A DNA stretch of 64,000 nucleotides from Apoderus coryli (taxonomy: Eukaryota; Arthropoda; Insecta; Coleoptera; Attelabidae), in assembly GCA_911728435.2 (NCBI GenBank), contig OU452206.1, positions 16,708,297 through 16,772,296 on the forward strand. The letters are read 5' to 3'. Position numbers and translations under genes: made by a program. The notes below the pieces were generated by a model. The model saw only the letters and a list, made by a program, of their open reading frames with translations, made no database searches and was not told the origin of the DNA. This document shows, piece by piece, positions 33,035 to 42,861 of this stretch (its first letter is position 1; every line of letters starts with the position of its first letter).

Positions 33035-34645
33035 TTTGGAAAAACATTTTTTTTTATATTTATTTTTATATATTCTATCACAACTACGAAAAATTATTCC
33101 GTATTCCGAATAAGTTTAGAAAGTATATATGTTTTTATTTTGACCCCTTTTACACTATTTACAAAACGCCTATGAAAACAAGTTTTTTATGTTATCTTCT
33201 TCTTCTTCTTCATCTTCATTCAATATTGGCCTTCATCGTTAAGTATTTAGCCATTATCCTTGTTTTACTGTTCTTGACGGACGCACAGTGAAGTGCTGCG
33301 GAGTCTCAGCTCCAGTCCTCTGCCTCAACGTTGTCCTGTCACTTCTTCGGACCAGATTGTCTGATTGCGTGTGCGAGTTTCAATAATGTTCAAGTTTATT
33401 AATTTATAGGAAATATGTTAGTTTATAGATAGTTTAAGAAAAACACACACAACACAAAAGACAGTACCACCAACAAATTCAGAAGAACTTTTTTAGGTTA
33501 TATTCTATCAAAGCTATAAATTGTCAATATTTCTGCTATGTTTAAGAAATTCGTTTTTCTAACCTTTTTACTCCAGTTTACACTTTTTTCGAATGTCAAT
33601 TGTTTAGGTTAAATATTTTAGGTTATGTTTAATTAAAACACAAAAAATTATTCAATATTTCGGATAAGTTTAAAAACTATGATTTTTAAAATTTTTGAAC
33701 CCTCTTTTAAACCCCTTGCCTACGCTCAATGTTAATCACCACCTATAAATATCCTGTAGTATTTTCGTACCAAATGGGGTTAAAATCCGTTAAGTGGTTT
33801 TTGAGTTACCACGGATACAAATTTTTTCTGACCCTTTTATAGAATTTTCACCGACGCCTATGGCACATTAATTTTTTTCGTGTATTTTAACACCAATTCA
33901 ACTAGTTAAATATAAAAATGTTTACATTTTATTTTTTTTGTACCCGTTTTTCTACTATTTACGAACGCCTATGTAAATAAGAATTTTATGCTGCATTTTT
34001 TAGGTTATCTTATATCAAAGCTATATATAATTAGCCAATTTTCCTGGTATATTTGGGAAACATTTTTTTTTCGTTTTTGACCTTTTTTTAGACTATTTTC
34101 GAACGCCTGTGTGAATCAATTCTTTTATGTAACATTTTTTAGGTTATATTCTATCAGAACTATGAAAAATTATTCCATATTTCGAATAAGTTTAGGAAAT
34201 ATATTTTTTTTATGTTTTGACCCCTTTTCCACTATTTACAAACGCCTATGAAAGTAAGTTATTTATGACACATTTTATAGGTTATATTCTATTAAAGCTA
34301 TAAATAATTAGTTAATATTTCTGCTATGTTTCAGAAGTACGTTTTTTTAAAATATTTTTTACCCCATTTTACACTATTTTCGAACGCCAATGTGGTCTAA
34401 TATTTTATATTCAATATTTTAGGTTATATTCAATTAAATGCAAAAAAAAATTATGCAGTATTTCGGATAAGTTTAAGAACTATGATTTTTTTTACTTTTT
34501 GAACCCGCTTTTAAACCCCTTGCCTACGCTCAATGTTTCCCAAAATCTAATCAACTCCTTGCCATGTCCTATAGTATTTTTGTACCAAATTTGGTTAAAA
34601 TCTGTTAAGTGGTTTCCGATTTTTTAATTTTAGTATAGTACATTC
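33035..34645 (+). repeat. about 140-bp-unit array, second copy
   Basis: Copy of 25600-27210, including the (TTC)n-headed insertion at 33192-33480. Confidence 0.8.
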
Positions 34646-34945
34646 CGTGCTTGGATGGTTTTCATATTCGTCAATGAGTTCTAAACAGTTTTCTCTTCTC
34701 CAGTCCATTATTAATTTAATAAAACAATAATAATAACACATTGACACTAAATTTGTCAATAAACTGAGCACGAGTGAATAACTAAACCAAAAAGGTTCGG
34801 TGCGTTGGGTTCGTTCGGAAGAAAATCCTCAAGTGAATACGCACCTTTACTTTACACTCCTCTGAACCAGACATTAGGCTTGTTATACAATACCATATTT
34901 TTAAATTTAAGGAACAAATTCTTTGTTAAAAAACCTCTTACCTAC

Positions 34946-36010
34946 TCTTCTTCTTAAAATGCCGTACACTTCTAGTGCGTTGGCGACTATCTCATCATAA
35001 TAAGGGTCCTTGCTTCCGCAGCGCGACAGAGCTCGCCCGTATTGCTAATGCCTGTCCAGTTCTTGATGTTTCTCAACCAGGACATCTGTTTACGTCCTAC
35101 TCCTCTCTTCCCTTCAATTTTTCCTTGGAGAATTATCTGTGGTATTTTGTACTTCTCTCCTCGTAGTATGTGGCCCAGGTATCCAATTTTCCGCTTCTTG
35201 ATTATGTTCAAAAATTTCTCTTTCACATCCCGCCCTTCTAAGAACGTCTTCATTTCGAACTCGGTCTACCCACGATATACGTAGCATCCTTCTTAGACAC
35301 CACATTTCAAAAGCCTCAAGCTTGTTTATCGACCGGATCTTCAGAGTCCATGTTTCCATTCCATATAACAGGATGGACCAGACGTAACACTGCACCATTC
35401 TGCATCTTAATTTGAGGGACAATGTCAGGTTGCAAAGAAAGGGTCTTAGGCTTGTGAAAGCTTGCCTCGCTTGTTGTATGCGACTGCAAATTTCCTGTTC
35501 GGGATTCCATTGTTCATTTATGTTGGTTCCAAGGTATTTAAAGTTTTGCACTCGTTCAATAGGTTGGTCTTCCAAGTTTAGCACAGCATTTTGAGGAGGG
35601 GTACTTTGTCTTTTGTATGTTTATTTTGAGAATATTCCCCTTTCCAACTGTATTTATCTGTTCCAGCATTAGTTGTAAGTCCTCTTCACTGTCAGCAATG
35701 ATTACGGTGTCGTCTGCATACCGTATGTTGTTAATTGGTATACCATTTACTTTAATCCCACACTCTAAGTCTTCCAGCGCCTCAGAAAATATATTTTCGA
35801 CGTATAAGTTAAATAGTATTGGTGACAGTATGCACCCTTGTCGAACCCCCTTTAGAACTTTAAATTCGTCTGTTGTTAGTGATTTCTCAAATCTTACACA
35901 GGTTTTTTGATTCCAGTATAGATTTTGGATGATTCTGATATCTTTTGCGTCAATATTGGCATTGTGCAGAAGTTTCAACAAGGTGTCATGTCTAACATTG
36001 TCCTCTTACC
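34946..36010 (-). pseudogene. RTE-like LINE 3' half, second copy
   Basis: Copy of 27511-28575, with the same two frame changes. Confidence 0.85.
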
Positions 36011-36130
36011 TACATAGAAGCGAAAATGTAAAGAACAAAGCTTGGTAATTTACACTAATATTATGCTTAGCGACTAATACGACTACTGTGTATAATCAAA
36101 ATGCATATTTTAACCATTTTTTCAACTAAA

Positions 36131-36480
36131 GAGAAAATAAGGAATATCCCATCTTATGAATCTGGTTTATAAACTGGTCGTAATATTTTCTCAGCCCACA
36201 TTGTGTATGTCTTTTTAAAAAAAATAAATATTATAATAAAGGTCAAGAGACGCCCATACTAATAATAAGAAGTCTGGACTTTTTTTTTTGCTTTTGTTTT
36301 TAACAAAGACGATACCATACGTGAGGAGTTCCACTTGATTGCATTTTAGTCTTACTGCAGTTTATTTTTAGCTTGAACTAATGAAATTAATTAAAAGTAA
36401 AATTTCGGTGACCTTTTTGTCATTTACCTTTTTCGTAAGAAGATATATTTCCAAATAATTTTATTTTTATTGTAGAAATC
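36131..36480. other. noncoding, no gene seen
   Basis: Right flank of the tandem duplication. AT-rich; nothing recognised. Confidence 0.45.
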
Positions 36481-36484
36481 AGCT

Positions 36485-36760
36485 ATTTACATAGTGCGGA
36501 AAGTAGTACTTTTCCGCACGCGACTATAGTTAACCGAACGACGCGCAATGGAGGTCGTTTATACGTCAAGTGCGGAAAAGATACTTTCCGCATATGTTAT
36601 GTACCAGCTTTTTCCTATGAGTATTTCAAATTTCGCAGTAACATACGGTATTCTCGTGTATTGTTTATTAAAAACAGTGCGGAAAACCTACTTTACAGCA
36701 CTGAGTGCGGAAAAGTTCATTTTACCGAACGCTCGTAGGAACGAATAATTTACGACCACA
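36485..36760. repeat. cluster of GTGCGGAAAA hairpins (MITE candidate)
   Basis: GTGCGGAAA occurs at 36494, 36570, 36677 and 36715. The first two are followed within 3-5 nt by their complement (CTTTTCCGCAC at 36509, CTTTCCGCAT at 36584), giving tight hairpins. ACCGAACG follows near 36532 and 36726. The regular motif set suggests a small DNA element with subterminal repeats. The 66-codon frame across it is not a gene. Confidence 0.5.
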
Positions 36761-37504
36761 CGTTTTGCAGGCGGGGAAGCAAGGGATTGCATTTTTATAT
36801 TCTACTCTTATCACCAATTCCACTCGTATATAACGGGTGTCCCAAAATTTGAATTAAATAGGAAACACAGTTTTTATTATTTTGATTGTAAGTTTTTTAT
36901 TGAATCATCAAGTACATAGGTTAGGGTTATTTATGGGATAACACATCGGGCAAATCGCCACCACGGCTTTGCATACACATACGCACTCCTTTGTCGAAAT
37001 TTTCCATGCATAAATGTGGCTGAATTTCGTTGATGCAGCGTTGAATCTCCTCCTTTAATGCACGCGTGGTTGTGGGCTTGTTAATAATAATAATAAAGCT
37101 TTATTGCACAACAGTACAAGTAGACCATTTACATAACAATAATCACGAAACAATTCATCAAAATAAACTAATAAAAATAATAAGCTAATTGATCATAATT
37201 CATAACATGTACAAGTACACGAAATTTAGGAAAATTCTTTTTTAAATATATAAAAAAATATATAAAAAAGAAAGAAATACATATACATACCAGAAATAAT
37301 GTAACTTAAACAAAATCATAATAATACAAAAAACAAAAGAAAAGATATTCATGGGTGTGTGCAATACCGTACAATATAATTAATACAAAAGACGAAAAAA
37401 CAAAATAGAAAAAACAAAATAGAGAAAACAAAAATAACGGTGATCAATTAGAATTAATAAAGGGAGAAAACATATCTACAATGAATTTAATTCGAACACA
37501 GTAA

Positions 37505-38169
37505 GGGTCATTCTCCACGAACCACAAAAACGCGACCGTTTGCCGGCGAGCGACACGCGTGTGGCTCAGAACCACAGAGTGTAAATGGGGCCCGTACAGT
37601 ATACGGGCAACTTTGCGGTCGCGTGTGGACGCGTTCGTTGGCGTGCCCGCATGTTGAACGCAAGAGGTTGCGTAAAAGTCGCGCGCCGGAGACCGGCGTG
37701 TCATTCTACATGTAGCTACTTGCACGCGTCTGGCCGGCCGAGCTGATTTATCCTTCACCAGTCCACGAATTTGGTCTTTGCAAACAAGATGTTTGACATT
37801 GAAAGATTTATTTGTGAAATCGAGAATCAACCTCCTCTATATTATATTAAAAGTAAGGATTATTGTAATAGGGATGTGAAAGCTAGGTGTTGGGTGAAAG
37901 TAGCAGAAGTAATGTTTGAAGATTGGACCAGCAGGGTGTACCCTTCAACGTCTTTTTGTACGTTTTTTGACCAACAAACTTAATAACGTTAATTGGTGAA
38001 CAGCGATGCACCCAACTTGTACGGGATCCATAGCAAATATGAGGCGTTTTGTCGCTAGTCTAAAATGGGTTTGACTCGCCGGTTATACACGCTCGTATAG
38101 GGTGAGCAAAACTTTCAGGCGACTGAGCGACTAACCGGTCGCGTTTTTGTGGTTCGTGTAGAATGGGCC
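37505..38169 (+). mobile_element. PIF/Harbinger-like non-autonomous element 2 (MADF-coding)
   Basis: 665 bp between 3-bp target duplications TAA (37502-37504 and 38170-38172). The terminal inverted repeats are about 33 bp: left GGGTCATTCTCCACGAACCA then CAAAAACGCGACCG; right complement GGCCCATTCTACACGAACCA then the same end, 3 mismatches. TAA target sites and GGG/GGC-type ends are Harbinger traits. Inner parts contain GCGAGCGACACGCG and other GC-rich subterminal repeats. No transposase; only a MADF frame. Confidence 0.85.
37789..37983 (+). CDS. MADF-domain protein fragment (64 aa)
   Basis: Starts MFDIERFICEIENQPPLYYI and continues KSKDYCNRDVKARCWVKVAE and VMFEDW. The F-EIE--P-LY---S-DY-NRD-KA--W--V pattern is a MADF domain through its third helix; it then runs out in the element's right half, ending FFDQQT. 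A leftward extension to an ATG at 37771 is possible but has no domain content. In Harbingers, the MADF/Myb protein is a DNA-binding partner of the transposase. A frame without stops suggests recent loss of the rest, or a retained minimal binder. The element sits inside a dead LINE, so it is younger than that. Confidence 0.6.
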   Translation: MFDIERFICEIENQPPLYYIKSKDYCNRDVKARCWVKVAEVMFEDWTSRVYPSTSFCTFFDQQT

Positions 38170-38818
38170 TAAGGCCAATCTTTCTATTGTATTGAGAGAA
38201 TCAAAACGTCTGTCACAAATATGTGATATTTCGTTAAAATTGCGACACATAGAGTACACTGGCGAACTCACATACAGATTGGTTCTAGCGCGATCCATGT
38301 AAAAATCAAGGGACTGCCTGCTAGCTCCCTGTGCACGAGAAAGCAAATCTTTTCTAACAGATCAGGGCAGTTAATTTTGCTATTCAGGAGATTGTATAAG
38401 AATGATATAGATATCAATTTCCTCCTCAAATCCAAGCTATTCATATCGAACCTCTCCTTTAATATGTGATACGGAAAACCCTGCCGGGGATAATGACCGT
38501 CCAATTTAAAACTCAGATATTTTAGAAACCTTCTCTGTACCCGTTTCGCGATATTGAGCACCAGTAACAGTCACTGCTTGACCAGCCTCATTTTCAAAAA
38601 TGTATGGTCCACTGTTTCGATATTGACATTTGAACGGTTGGTTTTTGGACGACCGCAATTTTTCAATTAAGCTCTTCACAGTTGACGAAGTTAAAACACT
38701 ATTCCGACCATATTTTATATGAAATTTTCGAAGCTTTCATTATTTTTGAAATATTGTTCAATAATGAAGACACGTTGTTCTATCGTGTAACGCTCCATTT
38801 TTACAAATTCGTAAGTCT

Positions 38819-39733
38819 AATATATATACAATAATATATACAAATAGTTGATCTTCCAAATCAAACCTTGCCACATCTCAACATCAATAACATCGAGTTA
38901 GCTTAGCACTGGGCGCTTGGTGCTTACTTTCTTTGTGAAAAAACCAAACTAACTAAAGATTTTAATATTAGTATAGTCAGTAGACGATGAAAATCTTTGG
39001 AAGGCTTTAGATGAAAGTGCAGCTGCACTCTTCATGATCATTGCTGCACAATTGTAACACAAATGGGAGCAGATGGTTTTTCAATCTAGATTCGAATAGT
39101 TTTTAATGTTTAGTTTTTCAAACGAAATAAATAGAAAAATAATATTATATAATATTATAACGTCCATTTTACATGGGCATGTTAAAGGGTAAGACTTTGA
39201 TATACAGGGTGTCCCGAATTGCATCTGTTAAAATTAAAAAAGAGGTTTTCGAGTTACAGGGTGGTTCTTTAAGGATATTTTCGAAACGGTGTATAATGAA
39301 CAAATGAAATTGTGTACACTAACTAACCATTTTATGCTGGATAACATTGTTCTAAAACAGTTTTGAAAAATTGGCCAGGGGTGAGTTAAAATGGGGGTAG
39401 ATGAAAAGAAAGTTGCCCCAATTTTTTCGTACGCACAGTTTTGTGACTTCTGACACAAAAATATTAAACCACCATCTTTTTCTCTTAAAAAAAGTCTTCT
39501 TGTCTCAACTCAATCGGAGACACTGTTTTCGAGTAAAATCAATTTAAAATTAATTGGTCAGAAACCTTTCTATATTTATTGTTTAGATCAATTAGTGTGC
39601 CTTGGCGAAATGACATTTATGCAAATGAGGAAAAAATATTAATCTGTCATTATCAATGAGCTTGTTCAGACCAACAATAAGCTGTATCTATAATATATAG
39701 GGTGATACAATTTGAATAAACAAATTGACAACT
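38819..39733. other. noncoding; dispersed-repeat remnants
   Basis: Contains ACAGGGTGTCCCGAATTGCA at 39204, ACAGGGTGGTTCTTTAAGG at 39256 followed by ATATTTTCGAAACGG (similar to the start of the tandem duplication at 21261), and ATAGGGTGATACAATTTGAA near 39698. No gene. Confidence 0.5.
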
Positions 39734-39747
39734 ACTTCTGGTTTAAC
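39734..39747 (+). repeat. 14-bp target-site duplication, left
   Basis: ACTTCTGGTTTAAC, repeated at 45950-45963 on the other side of the Penelope palindrome. The last four bases overlap the outer match of the arms, so the duplication could be slightly shorter. Confidence 0.75.
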
Positions 39748-39802
39748 TAGTTTAGGGATAGTGGATTTAGGTCCAATAAAACACCAACTTTCAGAACTGC
39801 CA

Positions 39803-39834
39803 ACGTTTCGCCCAATTATTTAGGCATCTTCAGG
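39803..39834 (-). ncRNA. hammerhead-like hairpin, left Penelope arm
   Basis: Reverse complement of 45829-45860: CCTGAAGAT, stem GCCT, loop, stem GGGC, GAAACG. It lies about 470 bp past the stop codon of the left pol. Confidence 0.5.
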
Positions 39835-40302
39835 GCTCTAAAATTGAAAACATGACATAATGTTTATTGAAAACAATGTTAATAACATTGAATAACAAGT
39901 AGAAACATACACTCAGAGGTATTAAAATAGAATACAAAACAAAAACTCTTTAGTTTTACAATATGATTTTCTTTTGTAACAGGCATTACTCACATTCTAG
40001 TTGTTGGTGCTTATGTCTCCATAAACAAAACACAGTAAATACACACAAAACATGATACAGAGATTATTTTTCAATACGTGGGAGATCCCAGGTTATTAAT
40101 TATAAATCAGTTGTTTATAGAAATTGAATCGCAACACGTGAAATCATTAATTATGAAGTATAGTTGTTGGTACCAAGCTTTAAAAATTATACTTTTAACA
40201 AAATTGAATGAAACAAATACATGCACACTTCATTGGTATCTTAAATTTTTTTCTTTTTTCACTGTTTTCTTTTTACTTTCTAGGAGTATGTCTTTTGCTT
40301 TT

Positions 40303-42802
40303 TTATTTTATAGGAATCCTCGAAATTAAATTGAAATATGAGTTGCTTAAATTCTCAATGTCGTTTCTTTTATTGATAGATTTTTTTTCTTTTTTGATGT
40401 TAATCATTTCCTGCAACAATCTCTTTTTTAGGATGTTCTGTTTACCAACTATTTTTGTTTCTTCGAAATTGAAGGTGTGTAAATTATCATACGCATGTTC
40501 TGCAAGCGCAGTGCGATTGGGGTGATTTGTCAGATTCACTGTTCTACAGTCTCTAGAGTGTTCCTTTAATCTCGTTCTTAGATATCTCGATGTTTGTCCT
40601 ATGTAAATAGATTCACAGTTATTACATGGAATAGAATAAACAACGTTAGACTGGAGATCTCTGGGAATTTTGGCTTTTAATTGGCTAAAGAATTTAGAGT
40701 TTGTGTTTTCATTTTTTTGGGTGACTACGAGGTTTTCTGATTGTAATACTCTGTTTAAGTTCTCAGACAGATTCTTTATATAGGGAATCTTACAATACTT
40801 TTTGTTTACATTTTCATTACTAACAGTATTTTGTTGATTAATATTATCCAGAGCTTTCTTAATTATCTTGTCAATCAAACTTGCAGGGTAGTTATTGTTT
40901 TTTAGGAATGATTGAACTAGTTCAAGATTTTTCTTGTGAAATTGTGCTGACGAAAGTTTTATTGAACGGTCAACTAAATTTTTTAATCACATTCTGTTTT
41001 AGTGAGAATGAATTTTGAGAATTATAGTTCAAAAATCTCTCCGAAAATGTGGGTTTTCTATACCAGTCTGTTACAATTGTATTATCAGGTGTTCTTATTA
41101 GTAGTAAGTCTAAAAACGAGATTCTACCGTTTTCTTCTTTCTCTACCGTAAATTTAATTCTTGGATGATAAGTATTAAATATTTGTATTATGTAGTGAAT
41201 TTTATCTTCAGGTACACAAGTAATGATGTCATCCACATAGCGCTTAAAGAACGGTAAAGGAAAATCCAGCTGCCGAACACATTTTTCTTGTAAGTCTGAC
41301 ATCACTATATCAGAACATACGGGCGAGAGACAGTTTCCCATACCAAGTCCAAATATTTGCTCGTAAAATTCATCTTTATATTTAAAATAACTATGATCAA
41401 AACAAAACTCCAACAAACTTAAAAAGTCCTCCCGAGGTACACCACATTCATTTTCAATTTTATGCCAACGTTGTTTAACCATTTCTAAAACTAAATCTGT
41501 AGGTATGTTGGTAAATAACGATACAACGTCAAGTGAAATTAGAACGTACTTAGAAGGAATTGTGATGCTTTGCAAACACTCGACCATCTCAAAAGAATTC
41601 TTAACATAATACTCATTCTTCTCAAAGGCAAAATTCAAAAGTCGTGATATATATTTAGTGGTGTTATAGATCGGGGATCCCACAAAACTCACAATCGGTC
41701 TTAAAGGTGTATTGTTTTTATGGATTTTTGGTAAAAAATAAATTCTGGGAAATATCCCGTTTTCACATCTTAAATAATTATAAGTTTCTTTGGATATGAA
41801 GTTTTTTTGTAACAAATTTTTTACGAGTTTATTATTCTTGTTTTGAACTTTTGTGGTAGGGTCAAAATTAATTTTTTTATACGTGGATGTATCACTTAAT
41901 ATTTCGTATGCTTTCCTTGAATATTCGGCCTGTGTTATGGCAACAGTAGTATTTCCCTTATCAGCATGAGTTATTAAAACGTCACTATTATTTTTAAGAA
42001 ACAAGTGAGTGTTTTTTGATGCACGAAGAATAGCTTTCTCATTATTATTTAATATAGTTGGTTTGTTGATGTAATTCGTAATAATATTTGTACATATATT
42101 TCTCTTTTCAATCTGTATATCTGGATCAAAGGTAGATATAACATTCTCAATGTCTATTATTGTTTGTTCCAATGGAAAATTTGACCTAGTGTAAGGTAAG
42201 TTGAATTTGCTCCCCAGGCTCAAAAGATATTCAACATCTGATGGAATATTGTGATTAGTAAGATTAACAAACCATTTGTTGTTATGTAATTTGAGATCGG
42301 CAAAAGTATGATCAACTGAGTTTTGTGAATGTAATAATTTTTCAATTTTTTTCTCCTGTCCACTTCGAACATTCCTACAAATTTGGGAGTATAAATTAGA
42401 TCTTGAGCTTTCGAAATTTCTAAAGATTTGAAAATCTACAACGTTTTTTAAAAATTCTTTCACTTTCGCTATTTTATCCCTTAAATTTCTTTCTTTCCAG
42501 TGATAATAACTGATTTCAATACTTAAAATTCTTTTTTGAAATTGTGTTAAAGTATTATGTATCCTGTTCTTATATGGAGAACTATCAACCAACAAATATT
42601 CAATACATTTGAAAGTGTTTTTAATATGTTTTGGTAATACCTGTTGCTGTCTACATTTCATGAGAAACTTTTTATGATTTGATACCCTTGCCAATTTTTT
42701 GGTATAATTAGTCCAATCCTTCATTTTGATTCTAATGTCGTGGCCATACGTGATTGCGATGTCTTCATAAAAACCCATGATCGATTGTTCTCTGCCCGTC
42801 AT
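40303..42802 (-). pseudogene. Penelope-like RT/GIY-YIG, left copy (one frameshift)
   Basis: Same protein as the right copy (42862-45360) up to residue about 608, where an extra T in a T run (TTTTTT near 40980, five in the right arm) shifts the frame and ends it at 40970 after VIKKFS. The remainder is open from 40878 or earlier to 40303 and carries the GIY-YIG domain. One substitution is clear: CSDIVMSDL against CSNIVMSDL. The catalytic YVDD is intact. The lesion is one base, so the copy is young and only just dead, unless the shift is an assembly or sequencing error in a homopolymer. Confidence 0.93.
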
Positions 42803-42861
42803 TAAACTTTATCCAATTGTAAATTTCAATATGTTAAAAATTTACAATTGGATAAAGTTTA
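42803..42861. promoter_or_regulatory. central palindrome between divergent Penelope starts
   Basis: Arms TAAACTTTATCCAATTGTAA and TTT meet around an 11-nt loop. Each pol has at most about 29 nt of own leader before the loop, so any promoter must be shared, internal or outside. Confidence 0.5.

Larger units (their letters stand above)
28696..36130. repeat. 7,435-bp tandem duplication, copy 2
   Basis: Second copy of 21261-28695, every position shifted by 7,435. Ends in TCAACTAAA before AGAGAAAATAAGG, which is unique flank. All internal features repeat. Confidence 0.95.
37081..38567 (-). pseudogene. LINE 3' end nested in the mariner remnant
   Basis: Reads leftward: KRVQRRFLKYLSFKLDGHYP, LDLRRKLISISFLYNLLNSK, then in another frame YMDRARTNLYVSSPVYSMCR and RRFDSLNTIERLALG. 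The coding sequence is then split by the Harbinger-like element (37505-38169) and resumes FELNSL-stop before 37440. Next come a 3' UTR, AATAAA (complement of 37100-37105) and a (TAA)n tail at 37082-37096. It lacks the RT itself. Same family as 11158-13015. It entered the mariner between GAGGCTGGTCAAGCAGTGAC and the C-terminal block. Confidence 0.83.
36833..38818 (-). pseudogene. mariner-type transposase remnant, split by a LINE
   Basis: Both ends of a mariner-type gene survive around an inserted LINE. At 38818 it starts MERYTIEQRVFIIEQYFKNN, the N-terminal helix-turn-helix of this group. Near 38660 are GRPKTNRSNVNIETVD and the PYIFENEAGQAVTV block, the latter in another frame and too close to the former: about 150 residues are deleted between them. 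After the LINE (37081-38567), 37080-36960 gives TTTRALKEEIQRCINEIQPH, then ENFDKGVRMCMQSRGGDLPD, a typical C-terminus. The 3' terminal repeat is TTTTGGGACACCCGTTAT (complement of 36833-36850); a matching 5' end is not visible. Related to, but not the same copy as, the DD41D fragment at 24130. Confidence 0.82.

Noticed and set aside
37444..37830. 128-codon minus-strand frame rich in R and T
   Set aside because: Runs through the GC-rich left half of the Harbinger-like element; no similarity and opposite to the MADF frame.
40208..40525. 105-codon hydrophobic frame opposite the Penelope C-terminus (and its mirror at 45138-45455)
   Set aside because: Antisense to the GIY-YIG coding region; the apparent membrane segments come from lysine-rich codons read backwards.
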